Shown here piece after piece: positions 1 through 7,868 of a DNA stretch of 55,478 nt. Under the pieces are notes generated by a model. It searched no databases. It was not told the origin of the DNA and saw nothing but the letters and a program-made list of their open reading frames with translations. Each line of letters opens with the position of its first letter. Position 1 is the first letter of the stretch. Source of the stretch: Desulfobulbus propionicus (GTDB lineage Bacteria > Desulfobacterota > Desulfobulbia > Desulfobulbales > Desulfobulbaceae); contig PDQK01000032.1 in NCBI GenBank assembly GCA_002746685.1, positions 1 to 55,478 of the forward strand, given 5' to 3'. The translations under genes were made by a program, and so were the position numbers.

Positions 1-99
1 AGGCATGGGATACCTCCTTAAGCTAAGATGAGTTGATGAAAAAAATCATCATGCCTCATGCCTGAAAGAAAAAATAGAAGTACTTTATGAGGCGCTTAC
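1..99 (-). mobile_element. IS66-family element, left end (truncated by window edge)
   Basis: Read on the minus strand, the element begins with GTAAGCGCC at 99-91, which fits the GTAA-type terminal repeat known for the IS66 family. A ~90-base leader follows, then AAGGAGGT and an ATG at 6-4 that opens a tnpA-like gene running out of the window. Bases 1-66 closely match 10260-10326, where the downstream codons clearly encode an IS66 TnpA start, so the identification is made by homology inside the window. The leader contains short hairpins (GATGA/TCATC arms and AGGCATG/CATGCCT arms). The element sits inside an SPFH gene; the 8 bases ATAGGAGA at 100-107 would be one copy of the expected target duplication. 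Confidence 0.75.
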
Positions 100-322
100 A
101 TAGGAGAAGTCCACCACCTTTACTGGCTTTCACGCGCGCATCACCAAAGGCTATAACGACCGCTTCCTGGTCAGCAGGTACGGAGACCATGCCGCTACCA
201 AGCCAAACAAGTGCCAGCACCACCATCAAGGCGATAATGAAGCGCAAGGCTGATCGCATGGATCGAGCCAGCGCTTGATCTTGTACATGTGTCTGTTGCT
301 GCACATTGTGGTTCTCGCTCAC
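100..322 (-). pseudogene. SPFH/HflK-like protein, cut by the IS66 insertion
   Basis: The first ~72 codons of a third SPFH (stomatin/prohibitin/HflKC) gene are present. An N-terminal cytoplasmic stretch is followed by one membrane helix at residues ~27-48 and the start of the SPFH domain (VPADQEAVVIAFG at ~48-60). Just after KASKGGGLL, the normal 'GLHWHLPWP'-type continuation is replaced by IS66 sequence, so the product is truncated. The start ATG at 322 overlaps the stop of the upstream HflC-like gene as ATGA, showing translational coupling in the same cassette. The rest of the gene would lie beyond the IS, outside the window. Confidence 0.8.
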
Positions 323-1239
323 TTGCTTTCCCCCGGTGTATTTACAAGTGCTTCAAATGGAGCCGCATTTGCGCGAATAACGATACGCGTTTTAGTGCCA
401 ACAATACTTTCCAAGCTATCCAGACTACGCTTGAATCGGTACAGCTCCGGGTCTTCGCGATGCGCGTCAGCGTAGATTTTGTTGGCTTCTTCTGTAGCCT
501 TAGCCTTAATACTTGCGGCTTTTTCTTCAGCCTTGGCCTTTATGGTTCGGGCTTGACTTTTCGTCTTCGAGCGAATCTGACCCGCTTTGGCTTTGCCTAC
601 GGCGAGAATACGCTCTGCCAGCACTTCGCGTTCTTTGATCATGGCCTTAATGGTGCTGCCAATGGTCTTTTTTGGCACCTGCATACGTTCTAAATGAACA
701 GCAAGCAGCTCGATACCGTATTTTTCTAATAAGCCACGCCGGGCACTTGCTGTAATCTGTTCTTCAAAGCTGACCAGCTGCGTAGCCTGCTCCTGAACAT
801 TGACAAATTGTTTCAGCTGAAAATTCCCTGCAATTTCCTGCATTTTGGACTGCATAATTTTGCGTAAGCGGTCGGCAGCCTGCAGATGGTTATTAAGTAA
901 ACTGCGGAGAAAGGTCACTACAACCTCCTCCTGGCGAGGGACACGCCACACACAAAAAACCTCCATGGTCAATGTCGATACAGCATCTCCATCTGCAATA
1001 GGTGTATTGATAAAACCAGATGACGTTGAGTGCAGGCGGTTGTCAATACGAATCGTACGCTCGATGGGAGCTGGCCAGCGCCAGCCAATACCATTCTCTA
1101 CAAGAACACGTGTGGGATGCCCGAAACGGGTGACAACAAGGCTATGATCGGGAGTGATAGTAACAATACATGCGGCTGCGATTGCAAGAAGCAAAAGGAT
1201 GAAGGCAAGCCACAGTCGAGGCAAACGAAGATATTTCAT
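319..1239 (-). CDS. HflC-like SPFH membrane protein
   Basis: 306-residue SPFH-domain protein of the HflC/prohibitin type. Family members form large ring assemblies at the inner membrane that modulate the FtsH protease. One N-terminal signal-anchor helix lies at ~10-28, then the SPFH domain (TPDHSLVVTRFG, GWRWPAPIE) at ~29-200. A long charged Ala/Lys/Glu-rich coiled coil at ~195-265 is typical of these scaffolds. A good AAGGAA ribosome site precedes the ATG. It follows the larger HflK-like gene by 20 bases and overlaps the truncated third SPFH gene, so three SPFH proteins were co-translated. Client and function are not shown by the sequence; it is a paralogue of, rather than clearly, canonical hflC. 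Confidence 0.85.
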   Translation of the reverse strand: MKYLRLPRLWLAFILLLLAIAAACIVTITPDHSLVVTRFGHPTRVLVENGIGWRWPAPIERTIRIDNRLHSTSSGFINTPIADGDAVSTLTMEVFCVWRVPRQEEVVVTFLRSLLNNHLQAADRLRKIMQSKMQEIAGNFQLKQFVNVQEQATQLVSFEEQITASARRGLLEKYGIELLAVHLERMQVPKKTIGSTIKAMIKEREVLAERILAVGKAKAGQIRSKTKSQARTIKAKAEEKAASIKAKATEEANKIYADAHREDPELYRFKRSLDSLESIVGTKTRIVIRANAAPFEALVNTPGESK

Positions 1240-1259
1240 GTCTGATTCCTTTTTTGGTG

Positions 1260-3125
1260 TTATTGCCCGTGCAAATGCTCGCGCAGATCCACAACAAATC
1301 CTTGGTTAGCCCTGATATCGGGGTCAACAATAATGAGATTTTTATTCGTGAACGTCTTTTCATAAACTTGAAGGGAACGTTCGAATGTAAAGACTTCACG
1401 TTGACGTTTAACAGCCTGGCGCTCAGCAAGAAAAGCAACTTGCTCGGCTCTTGCCAAAGCTATGGTGTTGAAGGCATCGGCTTCAGCCTGATCAAGCACT
1501 TGAGATGCCGTTATCTGCGCTGTGGCGTGTTCCTTTTCTGCTTTGGCCCGTTCGATATCAACCAGAGCAACGCTTTCTTTTTCTGCACCATGCACACGAT
1601 GAAAGGTAGGCGCAGTCTTGATAGGAGGATGTACCGCTTCAAAAATGACATCCACGATATCTATACCTGAATGAAGCTCATCCAGACTTGCCTGAACGGA
1701 TGCATGGCAGGCTTTTGAAAACTCGGAAAAGTCCGCAAAGAGCAAATCCTCGGCAGTCCGACTATTAAAGAGTTCGATCAACTCTCGCCGACCAATTCTG
1801 GCAATAAGACTACCTGGATCGTCCAGATAATAAACGGCTTGAAGCGCTGAAGTCGGATCAAACCCAATACGATATGTAATGACCACATCCGCGTGATAGA
1901 GCTCGTAAGGTCGTTGCGAGTCATAGGTATCGCCATCACTACTGGTTAGTCGGGGATGATTGGCAATCATCAGGAAAAGCTCTTCACCGTGACTTTTGGA
2001 CCAAATTCTGTCATTGCTCCTGTTTGAAGGTGCATCAATGTCTGTGATAACATCAGCTACAAATAAATTATCGGCTGCATTAAGGCGTACTCCCTCGATT
2101 TTTCCGTAACTCAAACGGCGGACGGAGCCAAAAGGCCAGGGAAGATGCACATGCAGGCCCGGTTCCATAAGCTCTTTCGAGACATGTCCCATGCGCTGAT
2201 AGATTCCACGTTCTTCCACACGTAACGTCGTAATTGCACTCAAAAGCCATGTGGCAATGGCAAATATCATGAGCAACCACATGCTACTGCGGCGAATGAA
2301 TTGGACTGCCCAGGATTGACTGATGTCGATGCCGAATTGATCTTGCAGGCGATCGCCGAACGAATCGTCTGGCTGGCCACCACCAATCAGTACCAGGAGG
2401 AATGAATCATTAAGCCGATCTGCAGAACGTTTTGGTAGAAACGGCGACAGAAATGCCCGGATAATCCATTCTGATGCCAGCAAGATGTGCATAAAAGCCA
2501 GTAAACGCATTACCCAGACACTGATCGACGCATCGCCAACCACAATATCGGCAGGAAGGGAAAGACTCTGTACAGCCGTCCCTATTCCAATGACGAGAAA
2601 TGAAAACATCGCAAACCGCATAAAGCGTGCTTGCCGGGAACATGTTTTACTGGGATGACTAGCCAGCACATTGCTGAGAATTAAGGATGGGAATGACAAT
2701 AAACCGACAAGGCCAAACCAAATCAAGATATGCTGATCATGTACCTTTGGCCAGGCCAACAACCAGGAAGCGATCGATCCGCTGGCACCCACTAAAACAA
2801 GAACAGCTTGAAACCAATGACTTTTCTTCTTATAGATGTTTTGCAGTTTACTCAGCCGCTTCTGAGTGGAAGACGCTTCGTCAGTTTCACCCTCTGCTTC
2901 TTCCGAAGCTTCATTTTCATACCGGCGCTCTTGTGACCAGGCGATTGCCTGCGGTCCCCAAGCGGCAACAAAGAGCCACGCCAATGCTGCACACGCCATC
3001 AACGGTGCTTCCCAAGGCCTGCCTGTCGTGTCGTAAAGGATAATGGCGGCGGTCAATCCAATGATTGCGCCACCAATCACGAATATCCAAGCCAGTCGAA
3101 TCCATCCTTTTGGGAGAGATGCCAT
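1260..3125 (-). CDS. HflK-like SPFH protein with multi-helix N-terminal membrane domain
   Basis: About 621 residues, much longer than canonical HflK (~400). The N-terminal half carries around six hydrophobic segments (near 10-30, 40-57, 107-125, 135-155, 170-190, 205-225) separated by an acidic Glu-rich loop. A further helix at ~285-305 leads into an SPFH domain (GIYQRMG, PGLHVHLPWPFG) at ~310-520 and a coiled-coil tail with repeated Ala/Glu/Lys. The start at ATG 3125 is chosen because AAGGAG lies ~8 bases upstream; the GTG at 3134 would overlap that site. It begins 2 bases after a 27-codon ORF. The added membrane domain has no function I can name. Probably a membrane quality-control scaffold, by family. 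Confidence 0.8.
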   Translation of the reverse strand: MASLPKGWIRLAWIFVIGGAIIGLTAAIILYDTTGRPWEAPLMACAALAWLFVAAWGPQAIAWSQERRYENEASEEAEGETDEASSTQKRLSKLQNIYKKKSHWFQAVLVLVGASGSIASWLLAWPKVHDQHILIWFGLVGLLSFPSLILSNVLASHPSKTCSRQARFMRFAMFSFLVIGIGTAVQSLSLPADIVVGDASISVWVMRLLAFMHILLASEWIIRAFLSPFLPKRSADRLNDSFLLVLIGGGQPDDSFGDRLQDQFGIDISQSWAVQFIRRSSMWLLMIFAIATWLLSAITTLRVEERGIYQRMGHVSKELMEPGLHVHLPWPFGSVRRLSYGKIEGVRLNAADNLFVADVITDIDAPSNRSNDRIWSKSHGEELFLMIANHPRLTSSDGDTYDSQRPYELYHADVVITYRIGFDPTSALQAVYYLDDPGSLIARIGRRELIELFNSRTAEDLLFADFSEFSKACHASVQASLDELHSGIDIVDVIFEAVHPPIKTAPTFHRVHGAEKESVALVDIERAKAEKEHATAQITASQVLDQAEADAFNTIALARAEQVAFLAERQAVKRQREVFTFERSLQVYEKTFTNKNLIIVDPDIRANQGFVVDLREHLHGQ

Positions 3126-3127
3126 AA

Positions 3128-3211
3128 TCAGCACTCCTTATCATGTGGTATGGTTGCGATACTCAACAGGAATCCTGCAAGCAGACCAGCAACAATCTCT
3201 TGAAACTCCAT
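3128..3211 (-). CDS. 27-residue hydrophobic small protein
   Basis: ATG at 3211-3209 is preceded by a GAGGGAA ribosome site and reads through 27 codons to TGA at 3130-3128, two bases before the ATG of the HflK-like gene. The peptide is MEFQEIVAGLLAGFLLSIAT followed by IPHDKEC: a single hydrophobic segment of ~16 residues (IVAGLLAGFLLSIATI) with an acidic N-terminus and a charged tail. It also contains the ribosome site of the next gene, so it could be a coupling leader peptide or a true one-helix membrane subunit of the SPFH assembly. No homologue is recognised. Confidence 0.45.
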   Translation of the reverse strand: MEFQEIVAGLLAGFLLSIATIPHDKEC

Positions 3212-3237
3212 AGAATTCCCTCAATATATAGGTGCAC

Positions 3238-3256
3238 ATCCCGACGTTGACGGGAT
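3238..3256. promoter_or_regulatory. Inverted repeat ATCCCG-N7-CGGGAT upstream of SPFH cassette
   Basis: Perfect 6-bp arms at 3238-3243 and 3251-3256, with the inner bases also nearly symmetric (ACGTTGA). It lies ~27 bases upstream of the small ORF that opens the SPFH cassette. It could be an operator or a hairpin in the 5' untranslated leader; no regulator is identified. Confidence 0.35.
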
Positions 3257-3368
3257 TACTTCTTGTTTCGCGAGCACCATAATAAACGATGGGTTAAAAA
3301 TGGGTTAAGGTAAGTTAAAAAAGTTTGACAGAATAAAAAATGTACTTAACAACGAACTTCAGCCAGCT

Positions 3369-4125
3369 TTAGGAGGTGCTGAGGCATCGGCGGTGTGCAC
3401 ATGGCAACATACGCCAGGCAGGCCACATTGATTCGTGCTCACACTTCGACTCTTTGATTCCAGGGCAATAGTTCAATTCAGCCGGAACAACCATCGTGGT
3501 TGGAGACAAATGCTTTTTGGCCCATGCAGTCAATTCATCCTCAGTAAAACCGCGATAACCCGGCTCATCCGCATTTTTTGAGGATGGCCCTCTGAAGACA
3601 GAGAGATTGCAGCAAAAAAAGAGTCTTTCCTGTAGCGCCTCATCCACAGACACCATCACTTCTTGTACCGCCCCAATATGTGTCATCAATGACGACCAAT
3701 TTACGCAACGGTTGTCCGTCATCTCTTTCTTTCATGGTTTGCTGGAGTTTATGCTTCAAGCCGAGTGCGGTATTGACTGAAACACCGAGAATGGGAGCCT
3801 CGTTTAAAGAAGAAATTCCGTCTCTGGATTAGGTAATACAATATATTGCAAGAAACCAGACGGTAAGTGGAAGTTTGGTTGAGGAAAAGATGGTCCCCGT
3901 TGTCAAGGAGGTTTACGTGCAGGAATGATTGCCCTGTAGGACTTTGCGTAAACCAATGTGGCAGTGACCAGTGGGAACGCAATCTGGGCATTCAAATCCA
4001 TTGGGCCAACGGAATTTGCACAGGGCCTGGTAACAATTGGCTTCGTCACCGTATTGAGCGAGAAAATCTGTCAACCTTAAACCTTTTTGGAACTGAATTG
4101 CATTCTTTACCAGGATAAAATCCAT
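3369..4125 (-). pseudogene. IS1595-family transposase, frameshifted
   Basis: The N-terminal piece (4125 to ~3920) reads KNAIQFQKGLRLTDFLAQYG followed by a short zinc-ribbon stretch WPNGFECPDC, typical of IS1595/ISXO2-type transposases. The frame then shifts. The middle (~3990-3749) and C-terminal parts (~3722-3380, containing VQEVMVSVDEAL and a spaced Cys/His-rich tail) continue in other frames with stops between them. At least two frameshifts make it inactive. No intact terminal repeats were found. Confidence 0.65.
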
Positions 4126-4590
4126 GGAAAAAATGCTCTAAAACCGTCCTTAACAGATAGTAACAATTGAAAGTACGATGCAAAAATACTGATATTCACC
4201 TGTCTGAAAAACGCACTCAGCAGGTGAAATCATCAAATGCTTCGTTCTCGAAAAATCTGGCGAAGAATTGTAAACCTCTCACTCAGGCCTGGCCTCGGTG
4301 GACCAGTGTAGAAACCGGTTCAGCAAATCGGCTGACATGAGAAGGCGTACTCAAAAAGAACAGTAAACGTAGCTGTTCACGGGGACTTCATCTTTGCACG
4401 ATCACTCTTTCCCGCATCCTCTTGTAGAGCGAAAAAGAGTGCTTGCACAAATCTAAAGTACCCGTGATTGGCTACCAATTTAATTATAAGGTAATTACAA
4501 CATGGTACCACGATATCGGGCTACCTGGACAAAAAAGAAAGAGCGTATCCAGAGAAACAGCACAATGAAAAACACAAAAAGTGTTTAGCT
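4126..4590. other. Gene-free stretch downstream of troR
   Basis: 465 bases with no plausible coding frame, between the IS1595 remnant and the DtxR-type regulator gene. It probably holds flanking debris from the transposon and the 3' end of the regulator transcript. One weak stem (CACTCTTT/AAAGAGTG around 4404-4442) is visible but lacks terminator features. Confidence 0.4.
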
Positions 4591-5259
4591 TCAACACGTT
4601 ACGTTTGACACCAGGAGTTTGGCGGCTGTATCAAACCCAAGAGGAACCAAGTCTCCGTCTTCAATCCGTACTTGAATCACCCCGGCCTCAGGCTGAAACT
4701 GTTCAATCACAATACCGGCCCCTGGTATCAGGCCTTTGGATCCAACAAAGAGAAGAAAATCCTTGTTTTCGTCCATAATACGATCAATCAGGTAACGGTT
4801 TCCTGTACAACATTCAGAAAGTCTGATAAATGGGGAAGCCTTCAGGTTTTCCTCTTCACGTGGGATAGGATCACCGTGGGGATCAGCCTCGGGATAGCCG
4901 AGTAATTTATCGATACCTTCAAGCACTCGATCGGAAATAACGTGCTCCATTCGTTCCGCTTCATCATGAACTTCCGACCAGTCAAGCCCGATGACCTGCA
5001 CTAAAAAGGTTTCAATCAAGCGGTGCCGACGAACAATTTTGACCGCCTCATTAAGCCCCAAGGTGGTTAGTGCGCAACCATTGTAAGCCTCATACACAAG
5101 CAATTTTTCCTCTGCGAGCTTCTTCACCATTACAGTGACCGTCCCATGGGTCAAGCCCATTGCTTCTGCCAAAGCACTGGTACTGATCAGCCTCTGCGCA
5201 CTCATCTCCTCCAGTTTATAGATAGTGCTTAAATAGTCCTCTTTTGTCGATGATAGCAT
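4591..5259 (-). CDS. troR: DtxR/MntR-family metal-dependent repressor
   Basis: 222-residue regulator. An N-terminal winged helix-turn-helix (ISTSALAEAMGLTHGTVTVMV at ~25-45) is followed by the metal-binding dimerisation domain with the family's His/Glu ligands (RRHRLIE, HDEAERMEHV, then DPHGDPIP), and a C-terminal SH3/FeoA-like part from ~150. The length is that of DtxR/IdeR/TroR rather than short MntR. The start at ATG 5259 is preferred because a good promoter (-10 at 5303-5308) lies inside any longer reading frame; position 8 of this form is the expected ligand Asp. It lies downstream of the Tro-type importer genes with its own promoter and probably represses them when Mn or Zn (or Fe) is sufficient. 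Confidence 0.85.
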   Translation of the reverse strand: MLSSTKEDYLSTIYKLEEMSAQRLISTSALAEAMGLTHGTVTVMVKKLAEEKLLVYEAYNGCALTTLGLNEAVKIVRRHRLIETFLVQVIGLDWSEVHDEAERMEHVISDRVLEGIDKLLGYPEADPHGDPIPREEENLKASPFIRLSECCTGNRYLIDRIMDENKDFLLFVGSKGLIPGAGIVIEQFQPEAGVIQVRIEDGDLVPLGFDTAAKLLVSNVTC

Positions 5260-5276
5260 AAGCTCAAACGTTGTTA

Positions 5277-5330
5277 AATAACAAGACTTTATTCGCATAG
5301 TTATTATAGCGACAAAGAGGCCAGTTGTCA
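5277..5330 (-). promoter_or_regulatory. Promoter and candidate operator of the DtxR-type regulator
   Basis: On the minus strand a TGACAA -35 (5330-5325) and TATAAT -10 (5308-5303) are separated by 16 bases. Overlapping and downstream of the -10 is an inverted repeat AATAAC (5277-5282) / GTTATT (5300-5305). The decamer ATGCGAATAA (5298-5289) between them recurs upstream of the binding-protein gene at 9691-9700, suggesting a shared operator for autoregulation. Confidence 0.55.
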
Positions 5331-5403
5331 TGCAGTTTTTACCTGAAGCATCGCGCCAATCGTTTCATAAAAAATATACCGAACCGCAGCGCTTTGCTCG
5401 AGA

Positions 5404-6387
5404 TTAATTCGGTACTGCAGCACCCTTTATATTCGGCTGAGTGTGTGCTTCACGCAGGCGACGACGCTGAATTTGCAAATCAATCAAGGTGCCCACCCAG
5501 GCAATGACAAATAACAGGGAGGCCACAACAACCATAGCACCGGCGGCCGAGCAGGCGAGCCAGACGCTCAGGTGGTACCCAAGCAGGGAACTGAGGAAAG
5601 CATGCAACACGACCAGCAGCATACGAGGAAACATCCGGTCAGATAGCTGTGCGGCGAACATCGGTGGGACAATCAACATGGCTACCACCAGGATCGCACC
5701 GACTGCCTCAAAAGCGGCAACAATCACTATGGAAAGCACCCCCATAAGGCCGTAATGCCAGACACCAGTTCTGAAACCAAGAGATTTTGCCAGCCCCTGG
5801 TCAAAGGATGTTAACAGCAACTCTTTGTAAAAGAAGGTGATCAGAATTATCACAACCAGGAGAACCGCTCCCATCCGCAATACTGAAGGAGGCCCTAGTT
5901 CGATGCCTCCCACGATCAGATGGGGTTCCAGTGAGACAAAAACGATCTCACCATAAAGTAAGCAGTCGGCATCGATGTGAAAGCTGCCATGGGTTTCCAA
6001 ATTTGACATCATTGCAACGCCAATGGCAAACAAGATGGTAAACGAGATGCAGATGGCGGCGTCAGGCTTGACCCGTGATTGCTTGTGAATAAACTCTATG
6101 AAAGCTACAGTCAGAAGCCCTGCTCCAAGTGCACCGGAGAAGATTACTGGCGTACTTGCGTGCCTGAACAGAATAAAGGCGACAATCAGGCCTGGCAGAA
6201 CGCTGTGACTGATTGCGTCGCCGACCAGCGCCATGCGGCGAAGTAACAGGTAGATGCCGACCAGGCCGCAGGCCGCAGTGACAAAAAATCCCATGGACAC
6301 GATCCATGTCGAGGTCGAAAAATCAATCATCCATGGATCTATGATATGTTTTTGCCAGCTAAATGCTGGTATCAGTTGATTCATCAT
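5404..6387 (-). CDS. troD: Mn/Zn ABC transporter permease (second subunit)
   Basis: 327-residue polytopic membrane protein of the ABC-3 (ZnuB/MntB/TroCD) family with ~8-9 hydrophobic helices. Conserved stretches include RRMALVGDAISHSVLPG (~50-66) and FEAVGAILVVAMLIVPPMFA (~225-245). It forms the inner-membrane channel for the cluster A-I metal importer with the preceding permease. Its ATG overlaps the TAA of the permease-DtxR gene (TAATG), so the two subunits are translationally coupled. The C-terminus ends in a short basic tail rather than a regulatory domain, unlike its partner. Confidence 0.9.
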   Translation of the reverse strand: MMNQLIPAFSWQKHIIDPWMIDFSTSTWIVSMGFFVTAACGLVGIYLLLRRMALVGDAISHSVLPGLIVAFILFRHASTPVIFSGALGAGLLTVAFIEFIHKQSRVKPDAAICISFTILFAIGVAMMSNLETHGSFHIDADCLLYGEIVFVSLEPHLIVGGIELGPPSVLRMGAVLLVVIILITFFYKELLLTSFDQGLAKSLGFRTGVWHYGLMGVLSIVIVAAFEAVGAILVVAMLIVPPMFAAQLSDRMFPRMLLVVLHAFLSSLLGYHLSVWLACSAAGAMVVVASLLFVIAWVGTLIDLQIQRRRLREAHTQPNIKGAAVPN

Positions 6388-7868
6388 TATAAGGTCTCCT
6401 TACCAAAGCCGATTACGGTATTGGCTCTGGTAGCTGCGAAGGCCCCTGCAGGATTGAGCTGATGAATATCGCGAAGACTTGGAATCAGCTTACCGTGTGG
6501 ATCCTTACGGGCGTAGTTAAGGCAACGTTCAAGGCGGCGTACAACCTCTTCACCAAGGACGTGCTCAACCTTTTCGGCATCGTCATGGACATGGTCGTCT
6601 GCGACCTGGGCTTCATTGGTCAGATAAAGTTCCCACAGCCGGTGGTTGCGGACGATTTCACAGGCACGCTGCCATCCTTCAGGAGTGAACGCAGCAACAT
6701 CGTTGCGCAAGGTAAGATAACCCAATTTCTCCAGCTCTTTCCACTGCTGGGTGGCTGTTTCAATTGGCTCTCCGCGGTGCTGGCTGAATTCATACAGAGT
6801 GATAGACTCCTCTTGAAAGTCTCCGTTTTCAAGCACATGATAGAGTGCCTTAAGCGTGTTTTCACATCGGATTCGTGCTGAGCGCGACCGTTGACGCCAC
6901 CAGCGGGAAACTATCCCATGGCGGGGACCAAAGAAGAGAGCGGCCATGAAAACCAACCCGGCGGCGATGACCATAAATGGGCCGGTCGGCAGATTGCGCC
7001 CTACAAAAGATAAAAAAGAGCCTATCGATCCTGTCGCCAGCCCAAAGCCTGCGGAAAGGATCAACATCCAGCCAAACCGGTCGGTAAGCAGGAAAGCTGC
7101 CGCTGCCGGAATAACTAACATTGCAGAGACAAGCACCACACCCACCGCCTGCAAAGCAGAAACGATAGCGAAGGCGAGCAGCAACATCAGACTGTAATGA
7201 AACACCTGTACCGGCAGCCCGTAGGCTTGAGCAAATCCGGGGTCGAAACTGGATATTTTATATTCTTTGTAAAAAACAAGAATGGTGATAAGCGTGACAA
7301 AAGTGACGATACCAAGGAGAATGATATCGCCCTGGCCCAAGGCGGCAGCCTGGCCGAACATAAACTTGTCCAACCCGCTTTTGTTCCCTCCCGGCACGTT
7401 CTGAATCATGGTAAACAGACAAATCCCCATGCCGAAAAAAGAGGCGAGCACAAAGCCCAATGCAGCATCTTCTTTGTGTTTGGTGGTACTACGGATCAAC
7501 TGAACGGTGGCTGTTCCCAACAAACCAACCAGAACCGCACCGATGAAAATTGCAACCGGGTTTTTTTCCATATTCCAGAGAAATCCCAGAGCGACACCGG
7601 GGAGGACAGCGTGCGACAGTGCATCACCCATTAGCGACAGCTTACGCACCACAAGAAAAACGCCCATCAGTCCGCAGCAGATACCGAGCAATATTGAGCC
7701 CAACAAGGCATAGCGCAGAGAAGGATCCTGAAAGGTAAAGAATCGCACCGCGCGATCTATCAGGTTAGTTTCTGTGATATCACTGATCCTGGCCGCCTCA
7801 ACCGGCCCTACAAAAGCCAGTAGACCGATCGCCACCATCAGTAACAGTGTGGAATAACGGCACTTCAT
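6387..7868 (-). CDS. troC: Mn/Zn ABC permease fused to DtxR-like domain
   Basis: 493 residues against ~290 for a normal ABC-3 permease. Residues ~50-325 are the permease, with VRKLSLMGDALSHAVLPGV (~76-94) and LQAVGVVLVSAMLVIPAAA. From ~335 the protein becomes soluble and carries a winged-helix-like stretch, then the dimerisation motif of DtxR-type regulators (RNHRLWELYL, HDDAEKVEHVLGEEV, DPHGKLIPS). The ligand pattern HDDAEKVEH parallels HDEAERMEH of the separate regulator. Such fusions are known in this permease family, and the tail may sense cytosolic metal and gate transport. The start ATG overlaps the stop of the ATPase gene (ATGA). Confidence 0.88.
   Translation of the reverse strand: MKCRYSTLLLMVAIGLLAFVGPVEAARISDITETNLIDRAVRFFTFQDPSLRYALLGSILLGICCGLMGVFLVVRKLSLMGDALSHAVLPGVALGFLWNMEKNPVAIFIGAVLVGLLGTATVQLIRSTTKHKEDAALGFVLASFFGMGICLFTMIQNVPGGNKSGLDKFMFGQAAALGQGDIILLGIVTFVTLITILVFYKEYKISSFDPGFAQAYGLPVQVFHYSLMLLLAFAIVSALQAVGVVLVSAMLVIPAAAAFLLTDRFGWMLILSAGFGLATGSIGSFLSFVGRNLPTGPFMVIAAGLVFMAALFFGPRHGIVSRWWRQRSRSARIRCENTLKALYHVLENGDFQEESITLYEFSQHRGEPIETATQQWKELEKLGYLTLRNDVAAFTPEGWQRACEIVRNHRLWELYLTNEAQVADDHVHDDAEKVEHVLGEEVVRRLERCLNYARKDPHGKLIPSLRDIHQLNPAGAFAATRANTVIGFGKETL

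Noticed and set aside
1..66. Direct repeats at 1-66 and 10260-10326 considered as a CRISPR-like or attachment-site repeat
   Set aside because: Only two copies; both precede an IS66 tnpA start, which explains them.
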